A stretch of 64,000 bases of DNA from Lachnospiraceae bacterium (GTDB lineage: Bacteria; Bacillota; Clostridia; Lachnospirales; Lachnospiraceae), in contig JAFUVF010000039.1 in assembly GCA_017483735.1 (NCBI GenBank), positions 1-64,000 of the forward strand. The letters run 5' to 3'. Both the position numbers and the translations under genes were made by a program. The notes below the pieces were generated by a model. It saw nothing but the letters and a program-made list of their open reading frames with translations. It was not told the origin of the DNA and did not search any database. Positions 8,302 through 17,449 of the stretch are shown here, in pieces (the first letter of the stretch is position 1; the number at the start of each line of letters is the position of its first letter).

Positions 8302-8789
8302 TGGACATAGTTTTTGCGGGATATATGGCATTGGATGCCACCTTAAGGCTTTTTAAGGAGAACAGGGAAAAGATACTGGAAAGATATCCTGCACGCATAG
8401 AGGAGAGCTTAGCTGACCTTGCGAACAATTTCTCCGGAGAGCATTTGGTGGAATTTGCTCCGGATATATCCGTATATGAATGCGGAGCCGAGGGAATATA
8501 TCACGACCTGTGGCATTTCGGGGAGGCTGTAGGCAAGGGCTTTTCAATAGATATGCTGAGTATTCCTGTCAGGCAGGAAACCATAGAGATCTGTGAGTGT
8601 ACAGGGGAAAATCCCTACGAGCTGTCGTCAAGAGGATGCTTTATTACAGAGACGGACAAAGGGTATGAGTTGTCCGTGGAGCTTAGAGAAAAAGGAATCA
8701 TTTCTGCAGTAATAGGCTGCACGACCAAAGGCAAAGCAAGAATTTTGAAGAAGCGTGAGACCATAAGCTATCTTAACAAACCAAGATAA
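8301..8789 (+). CDS. AIR-synthase-related protein (PurM C-terminal-like domain)
   Basis: A soluble protein of 162 residues that resembles the C-terminal half of the PurM/HypE/SelD fold: LWHFGEAVGKGFSIDMLSIP, VRQETIEICECTGENPYELS and the closing strands ISAVIGCTTKGKARIL. The N-terminal ATP-binding half of these enzymes is replaced by a short helical part, so catalysis as a complete PurM-type enzyme is unlikely. It starts with GTG overlapping the VanW stop and is followed closely by an Lrp-type regulator, suggesting one operon. It may be a regulatory or maturation factor. The fold is recognised by motif only. Confidence 0.6.
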   Translation: MDIVFAGYMALDATLRLFKENREKILERYPARIEESLADLANNFSGEHLVEFAPDISVYECGAEGIYHDLWHFGEAVGKGFSIDMLSIPVRQETIEICECTGENPYELSSRGCFITETDKGYELSVELREKGIISAVIGCTTKGKARILKKRETISYLNKPR

Positions 8790-8805
8790 AATGCAGGAGG
8801 GCGCT

Positions 8806-9288
8806 ATGAGAGACCAGATTTTATCCATAATCGAAAAGAACAGCCGCATTGATATAAAGGAGCTTGCGGTGCTCCTTGGCATGGAGGAGATCGATGTGGC
8901 AAATGAGCTAAAGCGGCTGGAGGAAGAAGGTATTATCGGCGGCTACCACACCATGATAAACTGGGAGAAGACCTCCATAGAGAAGGTAACCGCTCTTATT
9001 GAGGTGAGAGTGACACCCCAGAGAGGGCAGGGCTTTGACAATATCGCTGAACGCATTTACAAATATCCGGAGGTGCAGAGCGTATATCTCATATCCGGCG
9101 GCTACGACCTGATGGTAATTCTGGAGGGAAGAACCTTAAGAGAGGTATCCACCTTCGTGTCGGACAAGCTCTCAACACTTGAAACCGTGCTTTCTACGGC
9201 GACGCATTTCATATTGAAAAAATATAAGGATCACGGAACCATCTATGACCTTAAGCTGAAGGATGAAAGAGAGATAGTGACGCCATGA
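8806..9288 (+). CDS. Lrp/AsnC family transcriptional regulator
   Basis: 160 residues. Residues 1-55 form the winged helix-turn-helix (ILSIIEKNSRIDIKELAVLL, LEEEGIIGGY), and the rest is the ligand-binding RAM domain with alternating strands (VEVRV-type segment ALIEVRVTP, SVYLISGGYDLMVILEG). The start is the ATG at 8806, since AGGAGG lies nine bases before it; an in-frame ATG at 8791 overlaps that site. It overlaps the next gene, a PLP aminotransferase, by four bases. Such pairs usually mean the regulator senses an amino acid handled by the neighbour. The ligand is not predictable. Confidence 0.88.
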   Translation: MRDQILSIIEKNSRIDIKELAVLLGMEEIDVANELKRLEEEGIIGGYHTMINWEKTSIEKVTALIEVRVTPQRGQGFDNIAERIYKYPEVQSVYLISGGYDLMVILEGRTLREVSTFVSDKLSTLETVLSTATHFILKKYKDHGTIYDLKLKDEREIVTP

Positions 9289-10475
9289 GACAGGATATCC
9301 TTGCAAAAAAGGTTATAGATATCAAGCCCTCCGGTATCAGGAGGTTTTTTGACCTTGTGTCGGAGATGAAGGATCCGGATGTTATCTCTTTGGGAGTGGG
9401 GGAGCCGGATTTCGATACCCCCTGGCACATCAGGGACGAGGGTATTTATTCTCTTGAAAAAGGAAAAACCTTCTACACCTCCAACTCCGGACTTATGGAG
9501 CTTCGTGAGGAAATCTGCAAATATTTGAACAGACGCTTCAATGTTTCCTATGATCCCGCAAAGGAGGTCATAGTGACCGTGGGAGGCTCAGAGGCTATAG
9601 ATATAGGCTTAAGAGCTATGATAAATCCCGGAGACGAGGTTCTGATTCCGGAGCCCAGCTATGTTTCCTATGAGCCCTGCGCAGTGCTTGCCGGGGCTGT
9701 GCCCGTTATAATAAATCTTAAAGAAGAAAATGAATTCCGGCTTACAGCCAGGGAGCTGGAGGATGCAATAACCGAAAGGTCAAAGGTACTCATCCTTCCC
9801 TTCCCCAACAATCCCACCGGAGCCATAATGGAAAGAAGGGATTTGGAGGCTATAGCAGAGGTAATATTAAAGCATGACCTGATCGTTATGTCGGATGAGA
9901 TATATGCGGAGCTCTCCTACAAGGAAAAGCATGTTTCAATAGCTTCACTGCCGGGAATGAAGGAGAGAACCATACTTATAAACGGTTTTTCCAAGGCCTA
10001 TGCCATGACGGGATGGAGGCTTGGCTATGCCTGCGGTCCGCAGGAAATAATTTCCCAGATGACAAAAATCCATCAGTTCGCCATAATGTGCGCACCTACA
10101 ACGAGCCAGTATGCTGCGGTGGAGGCGCTGAAAAACGGCGATTCGGATGTGGAAACGATGCGGGAATCCTACAATCAGAGAAGAAGATTTCTCATGAATG
10201 CATTTAAGGAGATGGGGGTACAGTGCTTTGAACCCTACGGTGCATTCTATGTTTTTCCTTATATAGGAGAGTTTGGGCTTAGCAGTGATGAGTTCGCAAA
10301 CAGATTCCTTTCTGAGGAAAAGGTGGCAGCTGTGCCGGGTACGGCTTTCGGCGCAAGCGGCGAGGGCTTTTTGAGGATTTCCTATGCGTATTCTCTGGAG
10401 CATTTGAAGCAGGCCATGGAGAGAATGTCACGCTTTGTGGAGAAGCTCAGAAAAGAAAACGGAGCCGTGAAATAA
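9285..10475 (+). CDS. class I/II PLP-dependent aminotransferase
   Basis: 396 residues of the aspartate aminotransferase fold type I, the usual length. Visible motifs are SLGVGEPDFDTPWHI at the N terminus, the substrate-site PFPNNPTGA, MSDEIYAEL, and INGFSKAYAMTGWRLGY, where the lysine of SKAYAMTGWR binds pyridoxal phosphate; FLRISYA holds the carboxylate-binding arginine. It moves an amino group between an amino acid and a keto acid in the cytosol. The family includes AspB, PatA and aromatic or alanine enzymes, so the substrate is open. It is translationally coupled to the upstream Lrp-type regulator. Confidence 0.88.
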   Translation: MRQDILAKKVIDIKPSGIRRFFDLVSEMKDPDVISLGVGEPDFDTPWHIRDEGIYSLEKGKTFYTSNSGLMELREEICKYLNRRFNVSYDPAKEVIVTVGGSEAIDIGLRAMINPGDEVLIPEPSYVSYEPCAVLAGAVPVIINLKEENEFRLTARELEDAITERSKVLILPFPNNPTGAIMERRDLEAIAEVILKHDLIVMSDEIYAELSYKEKHVSIASLPGMKERTILINGFSKAYAMTGWRLGYACGPQEIISQMTKIHQFAIMCAPTTSQYAAVEALKNGDSDVETMRESYNQRRRFLMNAFKEMGVQCFEPYGAFYVFPYIGEFGLSSDEFANRFLSEEKVAAVPGTAFGASGEGFLRISYAYSLEHLKQAMERMSRFVEKLRKENGAVK

Positions 10476-10476
10476 T

Positions 10477-10971
10477 TTGCATATTGTACTTCATCAGCCG
10501 GAGATACCATCGAATACCGGAAATATTGGAAGAACCTGTGTCGCCACGTATACAAGCCTGCACTTGATAGAGCCCTTGGGCTTTCAGATAAACGAGAAGC
10601 AGTTAAAAAGAGCAGGTATGGATTATTGGGAAAGGCTTGACGTAACCCGCTATATAAATTATGATGATTTTATGCAGAAGGTGGGCGCAGCTAGAATATG
10701 GTATGCCACCACAAAGGCGCATAAGCGCTACACGGATGTACAGTATTCGCCAGATGATTATATAATGTTCGGAAAAGAGAGCGGTGGGATTCCGGAAGAG
10801 ATACTCGTGGATAATGAGGAATACTGCATAAGGATTCCTATGTATGGGGATATACGCTCATTAAACCTTGCAAATTCTGTTGCAATAGTCTTGTATGAGG
10901 CATTGAGGCAGCAGGATTTTACGGGACTTACGACTGACGGAAGCTTACACAGGCTTGAATGGAACAGTTGA
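10477..10971 (+). CDS. trmL: tRNA (cytidine/uridine(34)-2'-O)-methyltransferase TrmL
   Basis: A 164-residue SPOUT-family enzyme that methylates the ribose of the wobble base of tRNA-Leu using S-adenosylmethionine. The start HIVLHQPEIPSNTGNIGRTC, the segment LHLIEPLGF, IMFGKESGGIPEEIL and the trefoil-knot end IPMYGDIRSLNLANSVAIVL are diagnostic. The start is TTG at 10477, one base after the aminotransferase stop, with GGAG about 12 bases before it; no ATG gives the conserved N terminus. It is probably cotranscribed with its neighbours. Confidence 0.93.
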   Translation: MHIVLHQPEIPSNTGNIGRTCVATYTSLHLIEPLGFQINEKQLKRAGMDYWERLDVTRYINYDDFMQKVGAARIWYATTKAHKRYTDVQYSPDDYIMFGKESGGIPEEILVDNEEYCIRIPMYGDIRSLNLANSVAIVLYEALRQQDFTGLTTDGSLHRLEWNS

Positions 10972-10996
10972 TATAAAACAGGTTTGGAGGGAAGAA

Positions 10997-11884
10997 ATGT
11001 CTGATTATGTTTTGAGCTGCAGTTCTACTGCGGATTTGACACTTGACCAGCTAAAAGAGAGAGATATAGAGTATATCTGCTTTCATTATGAATTGAATGG
11101 GAAGGAATATCTTGACGATTTGGGACAGTCCATGGATTTCAAGGATTTCTATGATGCCATGAGGAATGGCGCAAGCACAAAGACCTCCCAGATCGGCGTA
11201 GGAGAGTATGAACCCTACTTTGAGGAATTTCTCAAGGAAGGAAAGGATATCCTCCATATATCGCTTTCCTCGGGGATTTCAGGCACTGTAAATTCCGCAA
11301 GAATTGCAGCTGATGATCTTTCGGAGAAATATCCCGACAGGAAAATATATATCGTGGACTCTCTGGCAGCATCCGCAGGCTTCGGACTTTTCGTGGATAA
11401 GCTTGCAGAGCTTCGCAACGGCGGAATGGATATTCATGAGCTCTATCTATGGGCGGAGGATAATAAGCTTAGGGTAAATCATTGGTTCTTTACCTCGGAT
11501 CTTACATATCTTGTAAGAGGCGGAAGAGTCTCGAAGGCAGCAGGACTTGTGGGAGGAATGTTGAATATCTGTCCGCTCTTAAACGTGGATTATGTTGGAA
11601 AGCTCATACCCAGAGAGAAGATCCGCACCAAGAAGAAGGTAATGAAGCGTGTGGTTGAGGTAATGGAGGAGCTTGCGGACGACGGATTAGATTACGAGGA
11701 TAAGGTGTTCATCTCGCAGGCGGACTGCTATCTTGACGCAAGGGAGATGGCGGATATGATAGAAGAAAAATTCCCGAAGATGAAAAACAGAGTTTTGATC
11801 AATTATATCGGAACCACCATAGGCAGCCATACAGGGCCCGGAACCGTTGCGATATTCTTCTGGGGCAAAAAGAGAGTTAATTAA
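10997..11884 (+). CDS. DegV family fatty-acid-binding protein
   Basis: 295 residues, the normal size. DegV proteins bind a fatty acid between two domains, and the FakB type presents it to the kinase FakA for phosphorylation. Motifs are SSTADLTLD at the N terminus (Ser-Ser-Thr/Cys-Asp motif), TSQIGVGEY, SLSSGISGTVNSA and VDSLAASAGFG, with the C-terminal RGGRVSKAAG and GSHTGPGTVAI. The ATG at 10997 is preferred because GGAGG precedes it; an upstream in-frame ATG overlaps trmL. There is no FakA gene beside it, which is common. The next gene follows closely. Confidence 0.88.
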   Translation: MSDYVLSCSSTADLTLDQLKERDIEYICFHYELNGKEYLDDLGQSMDFKDFYDAMRNGASTKTSQIGVGEYEPYFEEFLKEGKDILHISLSSGISGTVNSARIAADDLSEKYPDRKIYIVDSLAASAGFGLFVDKLAELRNGGMDIHELYLWAEDNKLRVNHWFFTSDLTYLVRGGRVSKAAGLVGGMLNICPLLNVDYVGKLIPREKIRTKKKVMKRVVEVMEELADDGLDYEDKVFISQADCYLDAREMADMIEEKFPKMKNRVLINYIGTTIGSHTGPGTVAIFFWGKKRVN

Positions 11885-11909
11885 AAGGACGGGATGTGGT
11901 GTGTTTGCT

Positions 11910-12215
11910 ATGAGACTGGACACATCGGCTATTGCAGGTAATGATCTTTGGGAAACCATAAAAAATAAAGAAGGGGAGACCTTTTATACGAAGAGGGGTC
12001 TTCCTTTCACATACAGCATAAGGGGAAGGGAGCTTTTTACCGACAGACGGGAGAGATCCATAACGGAGAGCACCTTCAACAATGCATTGTTGCGGCTTAA
12101 AGCGGATGCGGATGCCGAAGGTACATTGCAGAGGCTGAACGGCCCGAGGGCACTGAATATGTACGGAGCGCCGTATGTCTGGGCAATTTTTGCAGGGATT
12201 GGACTTATCAAATAG
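11910..12215 (+). CDS. conserved protein of unknown function
   Basis: 101 residues, soluble. The most distinctive parts are GETFYTKRGLPFTYSIRGRE, ELFTDRRERSITESTFNNAL and the closing YGAPYVWAIFAGIGLI. I recall the pattern FxTxxGLPFTYxxxGxExFxxRxxKSIT from other clostridial hypothetical proteins, but no function is known to me. The start at 11910 is the ATG before MRLDTSAIAG; a GTG at 11901 is an alternative. It lies 25 bases after the DegV gene and ten bases before the deacetylase gene. Confidence 0.6.
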   Translation: MRLDTSAIAGNDLWETIKNKEGETFYTKRGLPFTYSIRGRELFTDRRERSITESTFNNALLRLKADADAEGTLQRLNGPRALNMYGAPYVWAIFAGIGLIK

Positions 12216-12224
12216 GGAGGAAAT

Positions 12225-13079
12225 ATGAAAATCTACATATGCTATCCGGAGGGGAAGTCAAAGGCTCTCACAATGAGCTATGACGACGGCAAGCTGGAGG
12301 ATGAACGCCTTGTCGCTATTTTCAATAAATACGGTATAAAGGGAACCTTTAATTTAAATTACGGAGTTATGCTTACTGACACCTCAAAGCAGGCACATCC
12401 GAGGCTTCCGCTTGACAGAGTAAAGACCCTGTACGAGGGATATGAGATAGCATCCCACAGCCTGACTCATCCCACCATTGCAAGATGTCCCATGCCACAG
12501 ATTGTGGAGGAGCTTGTGGAGGACAGGAAGGGGCTGGAGGAGATTGCAAAGAAGCCTGTAAGAGGCTTTGCATACCCCAACGGTTCATACAACGAGGAAA
12601 TCAAAAAGCTGTATAAGATGCTGGGGGTGGATTATGCAAGAGTTACGGAATCGGCTCCGGACACAGTGCTTCCCTATGATCCTATACTCAATCTGGTGCC
12701 TCCTGAGGATCCTATGGAGTGGCATCCAACCTGCCATCATGATGACCCGAAGCTTATGGAGTTTGCAAAGGAGTTTGTGAACTTCAAGAAACCCCAGTAT
12801 TTAAAGCTTATGTATGTATGGGGGCACAGCTATGAGTTTGAGGAGCATCACAACTGGAAGGTTATTGAGGATTTCTGCGAGTTCGTAGGTGGCAGGGATG
12901 ATATCTGGTATGCCACGAATATAGAGATAATTGATTACTTAAATGCCGCAAAGGGTCTTAGGTTTTCTGCGAATTATCATTATGTGGAAAATCCCTATGC
13001 AATGTCTGTCTGGCTTAGCGTAAATGATGAGCCTGTGGAATTAAAGGGCGGCACCATAACTAATTTGGATAAGGTTTAG
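12225..13079 (+). CDS. polysaccharide deacetylase (NodB-type, CE4)
   Basis: 284 residues. The NodB domain shows SYDDGKLEDERL (first metal-binding motif, normally TFDDG), GTFNLNYG, and SHSLTHPTIARC (the two metal-binding histidines, HxxxH). FAYPNGSYNEEIKKL is the third motif. There is no signal peptide, so it is either cytosolic or exported by an unrecognised route. Members deacetylate chitin oligomers, peptidoglycan or other amides. The C-terminal part after 250 is a small extra strand domain. It begins with GGAGG eight bases before ATG and ends seven bases before the next gene. Confidence 0.82.
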   Translation: MKIYICYPEGKSKALTMSYDDGKLEDERLVAIFNKYGIKGTFNLNYGVMLTDTSKQAHPRLPLDRVKTLYEGYEIASHSLTHPTIARCPMPQIVEELVEDRKGLEEIAKKPVRGFAYPNGSYNEEIKKLYKMLGVDYARVTESAPDTVLPYDPILNLVPPEDPMEWHPTCHHDDPKLMEFAKEFVNFKKPQYLKLMYVWGHSYEFEEHHNWKVIEDFCEFVGGRDDIWYATNIEIIDYLNAAKGLRFSANYHYVENPYAMSVWLSVNDEPVELKGGTITNLDKV

Positions 13080-13085
13080 AGCCTG

Positions 13086-14564
13086 ATGAGAAAGCTTCTG
13101 TCGAAGGTAAAGGAAAAACATATTGTCTTTGCGATAATGCTCTTGGGGATATTTGCCAGGGGCTTTCTTATATGGAGAGTTCCGGGAGGCTTGAATCAGG
13201 ATGAGGCATATGCCGGATATGAGGCATATTCGCTGCTTCACTATGGAATGGACAGCTGGGGATATCATTTTCCGGTGTACTTTATCTCATGGGGAAGTGG
13301 GATGAATGTGCTGGAATCCTACCTTATGATTCCGTTTGTCGCCGTTTTCGGACTTACCAAATTCGCAATAAGACTGCCGCAGTTAATAGTGGCGTGCATT
13401 TCACTCTATGTATTCTATAAGCTTTTGAGGGAAATCTTCGGATATGAAAGCAGGGGAGTATATGCGGGATTTCTCTATTTTGCCGTCTGCCCATGGCATA
13501 TAATGCTCTCCCGCTGGGCGCTTGAAAGCAATCTGGCGCCGGGCTTCCTTTTGTTCGGATTATATTTTTTCATAACAGGAAGAAGAAATCCGAAATATTA
13601 TATGCTGTCGGCGCTTTTTTACGGGCTATCGCTTTATGCGTATGCAACGATATGGGTCATTGTTCCTTTCATTATAATATTGCAGGTTCTGTATCTTTTG
13701 TGGACCAGAGAACTGAAAATAAGCAGGTATCTGTTTTTTGCAGTTTTAATACTGTTTTTGCTTGCACTGCCGTTACTTTTGTTTATGGCGGTCAATTATT
13801 ACGGCTGGCTTGATGAGATAAGGACGCCATTTTTCTCTGTGCCTAAGCTTATTGCAAGCAGGGGGAAGGAGATAGATTTTTGGCGTAAGAGGGAGAATCT
13901 TGATAATCTGTATAAAGTTATTGCCACACAATGGGACGGATATGACCACAATGCCACCGTAAGATTTGGGTTGTATTACAAATGGGGACTGTTTGTGGGC
14001 GTTGCAGGTTTTGCATATGGAATCATACGAGCCTTTAAAAGCATCGTAAAGAGAAAATGTGATGTAGTAGCTATGCTGCTTCCGCAGTTTATTATGTCGG
14101 TAATTTTAGGATGCCTTATATATGTGAATATAAACAGGATAAACAGTATTCACATCCCGATAATTGCGTTTATTTCTGTTGGAATAGTTTTTGTATGCGA
14201 CATGCTGTACGGGAAATCAAAAAAATTTTTGGGTGTGATATGTACGGCGCTTCTTGTATCATTTTTGTTATTTGAATATAATTACTTTACCGGATATCGT
14301 GAGTTAATGGACTGGGTATTCGGAGAAGGTACGGGCGAGCTCATTGAGTATACTCTGGAAAATGCCGCATCCGATGAAGCGGTATATGTTGATCCGGATA
14401 TAAACTACGCGAAGGTGTTGTTCTATTCCCGTATGCCGGTGGAGGAATTTATTTCCACGGTGGAATACAAAAACTATCCGTCAAAATATCTTTCGGTATA
14501 TAAAATGGGAAGGTTTGTTTTTGATATGGAAAATGCGCCCAAGGGTGCGGTAAGGATAGAATAG
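13086..14564 (+). CDS. GT-C (family 39-like) membrane glycosyltransferase
   Basis: 492 residues with about ten to twelve hydrophobic helices. The loop after the first helix reads VPGGLNQDEAYAGYEAYSLL, with the acidic pair DE expected for the catalytic site of GT-C enzymes that use lipid-linked sugars. LSRWALESNLAPG and YGLSLYAYATIW are further shared motifs. It is a clear paralogue of the protein at 29827-31434: PGGxxQDEAYAxYxAY, GMDSxGYxFPVYF and WGxGMNVLxSYL are shared. It probably acts at the membrane, transferring a sugar from a polyprenyl carrier to a surface polymer or protein. It is the last gene before an aminotransferase read from a new ribosome site. Confidence 0.75.
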   Translation: MRKLLSKVKEKHIVFAIMLLGIFARGFLIWRVPGGLNQDEAYAGYEAYSLLHYGMDSWGYHFPVYFISWGSGMNVLESYLMIPFVAVFGLTKFAIRLPQLIVACISLYVFYKLLREIFGYESRGVYAGFLYFAVCPWHIMLSRWALESNLAPGFLLFGLYFFITGRRNPKYYMLSALFYGLSLYAYATIWVIVPFIIILQVLYLLWTRELKISRYLFFAVLILFLLALPLLLFMAVNYYGWLDEIRTPFFSVPKLIASRGKEIDFWRKRENLDNLYKVIATQWDGYDHNATVRFGLYYKWGLFVGVAGFAYGIIRAFKSIVKRKCDVVAMLLPQFIMSVILGCLIYVNINRINSIHIPIIAFISVGIVFVCDMLYGKSKKFLGVICTALLVSFLLFEYNYFTGYRELMDWVFGEGTGELIEYTLENAASDEAVYVDPDINYAKVLFYSRMPVEEFISTVEYKNYPSKYLSVYKMGRFVFDMENAPKGAVRIE

Positions 14565-14575
14565 GGAGGATAAAA

Positions 14576-15760
14576 ATGCTGGTTCAAAAGTACAAGGATA
14601 TGATATCAGCCAAATCGGTCATAAGGCAGCTTGCCGAATTTGCCGCTGCCAGGGGAAAAGAGATAGGATACGAAAATGTATTTGATTACAGTCTCGGAAA
14701 TCCCTCTGTGCCGGTTCCGCAGGAATTTACGGATGAAATGATGAGGCTTCTTCAAAATGAGCCCACAAACAAGCTGCACGGCTACAGCCCGAATCCCGGA
14801 ATATATTCCGTGAGAGAGACGGTTGCGGAATCTCTTAAGAGACGCTTTGATATTCCGTATAAAGCGGAGCACATTTTCATGGCAACCGGGGCTGCGGGAG
14901 CCTTGGCGCATGCCTTCAGGCTGGTAACGGAGCCGGGGGATGAGATACTTACCTTTGCACCATTTTTCCCGGAATACAATCCATATGTCAATCTTACCGG
15001 GGCCGTATTGAAGATAGTGCCTCCCGATACCGGAAGCTTCCAGATAAATTTTGATGAATTCGAGAGAATGCTCAATCCGAAGGTTATGGCTGTGCTTATC
15101 AACACGCCGAACAACCCCTCGGGTATCGTCTATTCCACGGACACTATCAAAAAGCTTGCAGCTATTCTCTGCGATAAGCAGAAGGAATACGGACACGATA
15201 TATATATCATATCCGATGAGCCCTACAGGGAGATTGTATTTGATGGGGTGGATGCCCCCTGTGTTTCTGCGCTCTATGACAATACCATAATGTGTTATTC
15301 GTTTTCCAAATCCCTGTCGCTGCCGGGCGAGAGGATCGGCTATGTGGCGGTAAATCCGAAATGCTCCGGCGCAGAGTATATGGTAAATATGTGCGTGCAG
15401 ATTTCCCGTGGCACAGGGCATAATTGTCCGCCGTCCATAATACAGCTTGCGGTTTCGAAGGTGCTTGATCTGACGGCTGATCTGTCCGTCTACGAAAGGA
15501 ACATGAATTTAATCTATGACGAGCTTAAGGCGCTTGACTTTACAGTGGTGCGTCCCGGGGGAACCTTCTATATATTCCCGAAGGCGCTTGAGGAGGATGC
15601 AAAGGCCTTCTGCGAGAAGGCACTTAAATACGATTTGATTCTGGTACCCGGGGATTCCTTCGGGGCGCCGGGATTCTTCCGTATGGCATATTGTATAGAT
15701 ACGGAGAAGGTGGAGCGCTCTTTTTACGCCTTAGAGAAATTTGTGAGGGAGGAATATTGA
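14576..15760 (+). CDS. class I/II PLP-dependent aminotransferase
   Basis: 394 residues. Conserved parts are FDYSLGNPSVPVP near the N terminus, INTPNNPSGIVY, ISDEPYREIVFDG and CYSFSKSLSLPGERIGY, in which the lysine of SKSLSLPGER is the pyridoxal phosphate Schiff-base residue; FRMAYC is the C-terminal arginine site. It is only distantly related to the enzyme at 9285. The family often carries aspartate or aromatic substrates. GGAGG lies eight bases before the ATG. Its stop codon overlaps the next start (TGATG). Confidence 0.87.
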   Translation: MLVQKYKDMISAKSVIRQLAEFAAARGKEIGYENVFDYSLGNPSVPVPQEFTDEMMRLLQNEPTNKLHGYSPNPGIYSVRETVAESLKRRFDIPYKAEHIFMATGAAGALAHAFRLVTEPGDEILTFAPFFPEYNPYVNLTGAVLKIVPPDTGSFQINFDEFERMLNPKVMAVLINTPNNPSGIVYSTDTIKKLAAILCDKQKEYGHDIYIISDEPYREIVFDGVDAPCVSALYDNTIMCYSFSKSLSLPGERIGYVAVNPKCSGAEYMVNMCVQISRGTGHNCPPSIIQLAVSKVLDLTADLSVYERNMNLIYDELKALDFTVVRPGGTFYIFPKALEEDAKAFCEKALKYDLILVPGDSFGAPGFFRMAYCIDTEKVERSFYALEKFVREEY

Positions 15761-16614
15761 TGTATAATGCGGGACTTGTGCTTGAAGGCGGTGGAATGAA
15801 GGGAATGTACACCGCAGGAGTGCTGGATTTTTTTCTGGATAAGGGCATTGAGTTTTCAAGTGTATATGGAGTTTCGATGGGAGCCTGCGATATGTGCAGC
15901 TACCTTGCGAAGCAGAGGGACAGAGCTTTTGCGGTGGTGGCTGACTATGCAAAGCTTCATCGCTATTTCAGCATAGAGAGTCTTATCTTCACAGGGAATC
16001 TCTTTAATGTGAAGATGGTATACGATACCATACCCAACCGCTTATATCCTTTTGATTATGAAACCTACAAAAATTACAGCGGAAAGGCATACGCCGTCGC
16101 AACCGACATAGAGACAGGACTTCCTGAATACTTCAGAATTAAGGAATTGAAAGCGGATATGGAAAAAATAAGGGCATCCGCATCTCTTCCTTTGGTTTCA
16201 AGGAATGTAAAGGTGGACGGCAAGCTTTATCTTGACGGGGGCATAAGTAATTCGATTCCTTTGAAAAAATCAATCGAGGACGGAAATAAGAAAAACATAG
16301 TCGTGATGACAAAGGAGGTGGGCTATATAAGAGAGCCCATCGGCAAAAAGCATCTTGCGCTGGTGCGTGCGCTCTACAGAAAATATCCCAAGGTGGGAGA
16401 GCTTATGGCGGACAGGCATAATATGTACAACGGAGAGCTTAAATATCTTGATGAACAAATTAAAAGCGGAGGGGCATTCCTGATACAGCCTAAGTACAAA
16501 GGCAATGTGGGCAGAATAGAGAGAGACAGGGACAAGCTTAAGGTATTATATGAGCAGGGATATAATGAGGCGGCGGAGTGCTATGACGAAATGAAAAAAT
16601 ATCTGGAAGGATAG
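15760..16614 (+). CDS. patatin-like phospholipase
   Basis: 284 residues, the size of the compact bacterial patatin subfamily. The oxyanion loop is LVLEGGGMKGMYTAGVLDF, the nucleophile elbow is GVSMG (GxSxG) and the catalytic aspartate is in LDGGISNSIP (DGG). These form the Ser-Asp dyad of patatin acyl hydrolases that cleave membrane lipids. There is no signal peptide, so it acts from the cytosol. The ATG at 15760 overlaps the stop of the aminotransferase. The lipid substrate is unknown. Confidence 0.87.
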   Translation: MYNAGLVLEGGGMKGMYTAGVLDFFLDKGIEFSSVYGVSMGACDMCSYLAKQRDRAFAVVADYAKLHRYFSIESLIFTGNLFNVKMVYDTIPNRLYPFDYETYKNYSGKAYAVATDIETGLPEYFRIKELKADMEKIRASASLPLVSRNVKVDGKLYLDGGISNSIPLKKSIEDGNKKNIVVMTKEVGYIREPIGKKHLALVRALYRKYPKVGELMADRHNMYNGELKYLDEQIKSGGAFLIQPKYKGNVGRIERDRDKLKVLYEQGYNEAAECYDEMKKYLEG

Positions 16615-16632
16615 AAGAGGAGATTTATCAAT

Positions 16633-17280
16633 ATGAAAGAAAAGAATTCAAAAAAATTTGTTTTACCAGTATGTCTTACTGTAATTACGTTAATATATAC
16701 TGTTTTGGCGCGGACCGTGAATGTGGAAGCAATCGGACCGCAGGGTACGAGCGTCGGATTTGCGGCAATAAACGGGGCGGTACATAACGCAATCGGAGTC
16801 CATATGCTTTGGTACAAAATAACACAGGCGCTGGGGCTTTTTGCAATATTTGTTTTTGCGCTTTTTGCACTGCAGGGATTTATCCAGCTGATAAAAAGGA
16901 AGAGCTTATTTAAGGTTGACCGCAGCATCATAAGTCTCGGAATTATTTTTGCAGTACTCTTTGCGCTATATGTAATATTTGAAATTTTGATAATAAATTA
17001 TCGCCCTGTGATAATGCCGGGAGAGACAGAGGTTGAGGCATCCTTTCCGTCTTCGCATACTATGCTTGCCTATACGGTATTCGGATGTGTGATAATCTAT
17101 TTTAAAAAATTTCTCTCTGGAAAAAGCTATTCAAAAATTATTATGATAGTGAGTCTGATATTAATTTTTTTGATGCTCTTCGGAAGATTATTTTCGGGTG
17201 TGCATTGGCTTACTGACATTGTGGGAGGTGTGCTGTACTCTGCGGTATTGCTGGCTTTCTTCAATGTGATGACAGAATAG
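16633..17280 (+). CDS. PAP2-type membrane phosphatase
   Basis: 215 residues with five to six membrane helices. The three phosphatase motifs are present: INYRPVIMPG (the RP of KxxxxxxRP), SFPSSHTMLAYT (PSGH-like, PSSH) and RLFSGVHWLTDIVGG (SRxxxxxHxxxD, here with GVHWLTD). The active site faces the outer side of the membrane, where such enzymes dephosphorylate phosphatidate or undecaprenyl pyrophosphate. The gene lies 18 bases after the patatin gene with its own GAGGAG site, so membrane-lipid turnover genes are grouped here. Confidence 0.87.
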   Translation: MKEKNSKKFVLPVCLTVITLIYTVLARTVNVEAIGPQGTSVGFAAINGAVHNAIGVHMLWYKITQALGLFAIFVFALFALQGFIQLIKRKSLFKVDRSIISLGIIFAVLFALYVIFEILIINYRPVIMPGETEVEASFPSSHTMLAYTVFGCVIIYFKKFLSGKSYSKIIMIVSLILIFLMLFGRLFSGVHWLTDIVGGVLYSAVLLAFFNVMTE

Positions 17281-17338
17281 CGTGCAAATATTTTTCGTCT
17301 GTGTTTGCAAAAAAATACGATAAATTCAAACAATTTTG

Positions 17339-17367
17339 TTGACATTTTGTAATTAAAGGAATAAACT
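17339..17367 (+). promoter_or_regulatory. sigma-A promoter for the DUF6465 gene
   Basis: TTGACA (17339-17344), 17 bases, then TAAACT (17362-17367). Transcription would start near 17374 and run into the AAAGGAG site before the ATG at 17450. Confidence 0.65.
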
Positions 17368-17449
17368 ACGAATATCAAAGGGACATAATTATATTATATA
17401 CCTTGTGAGGGAGAAATTTATCGTCGCTATTAGAAAGGAGATTTTTGTA

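Noticed and set aside
14606..15421. 271-codon open frame antisense to the aminotransferase
   Set aside because: Shadow of a well-conserved PLP enzyme; no motif and no start signal.
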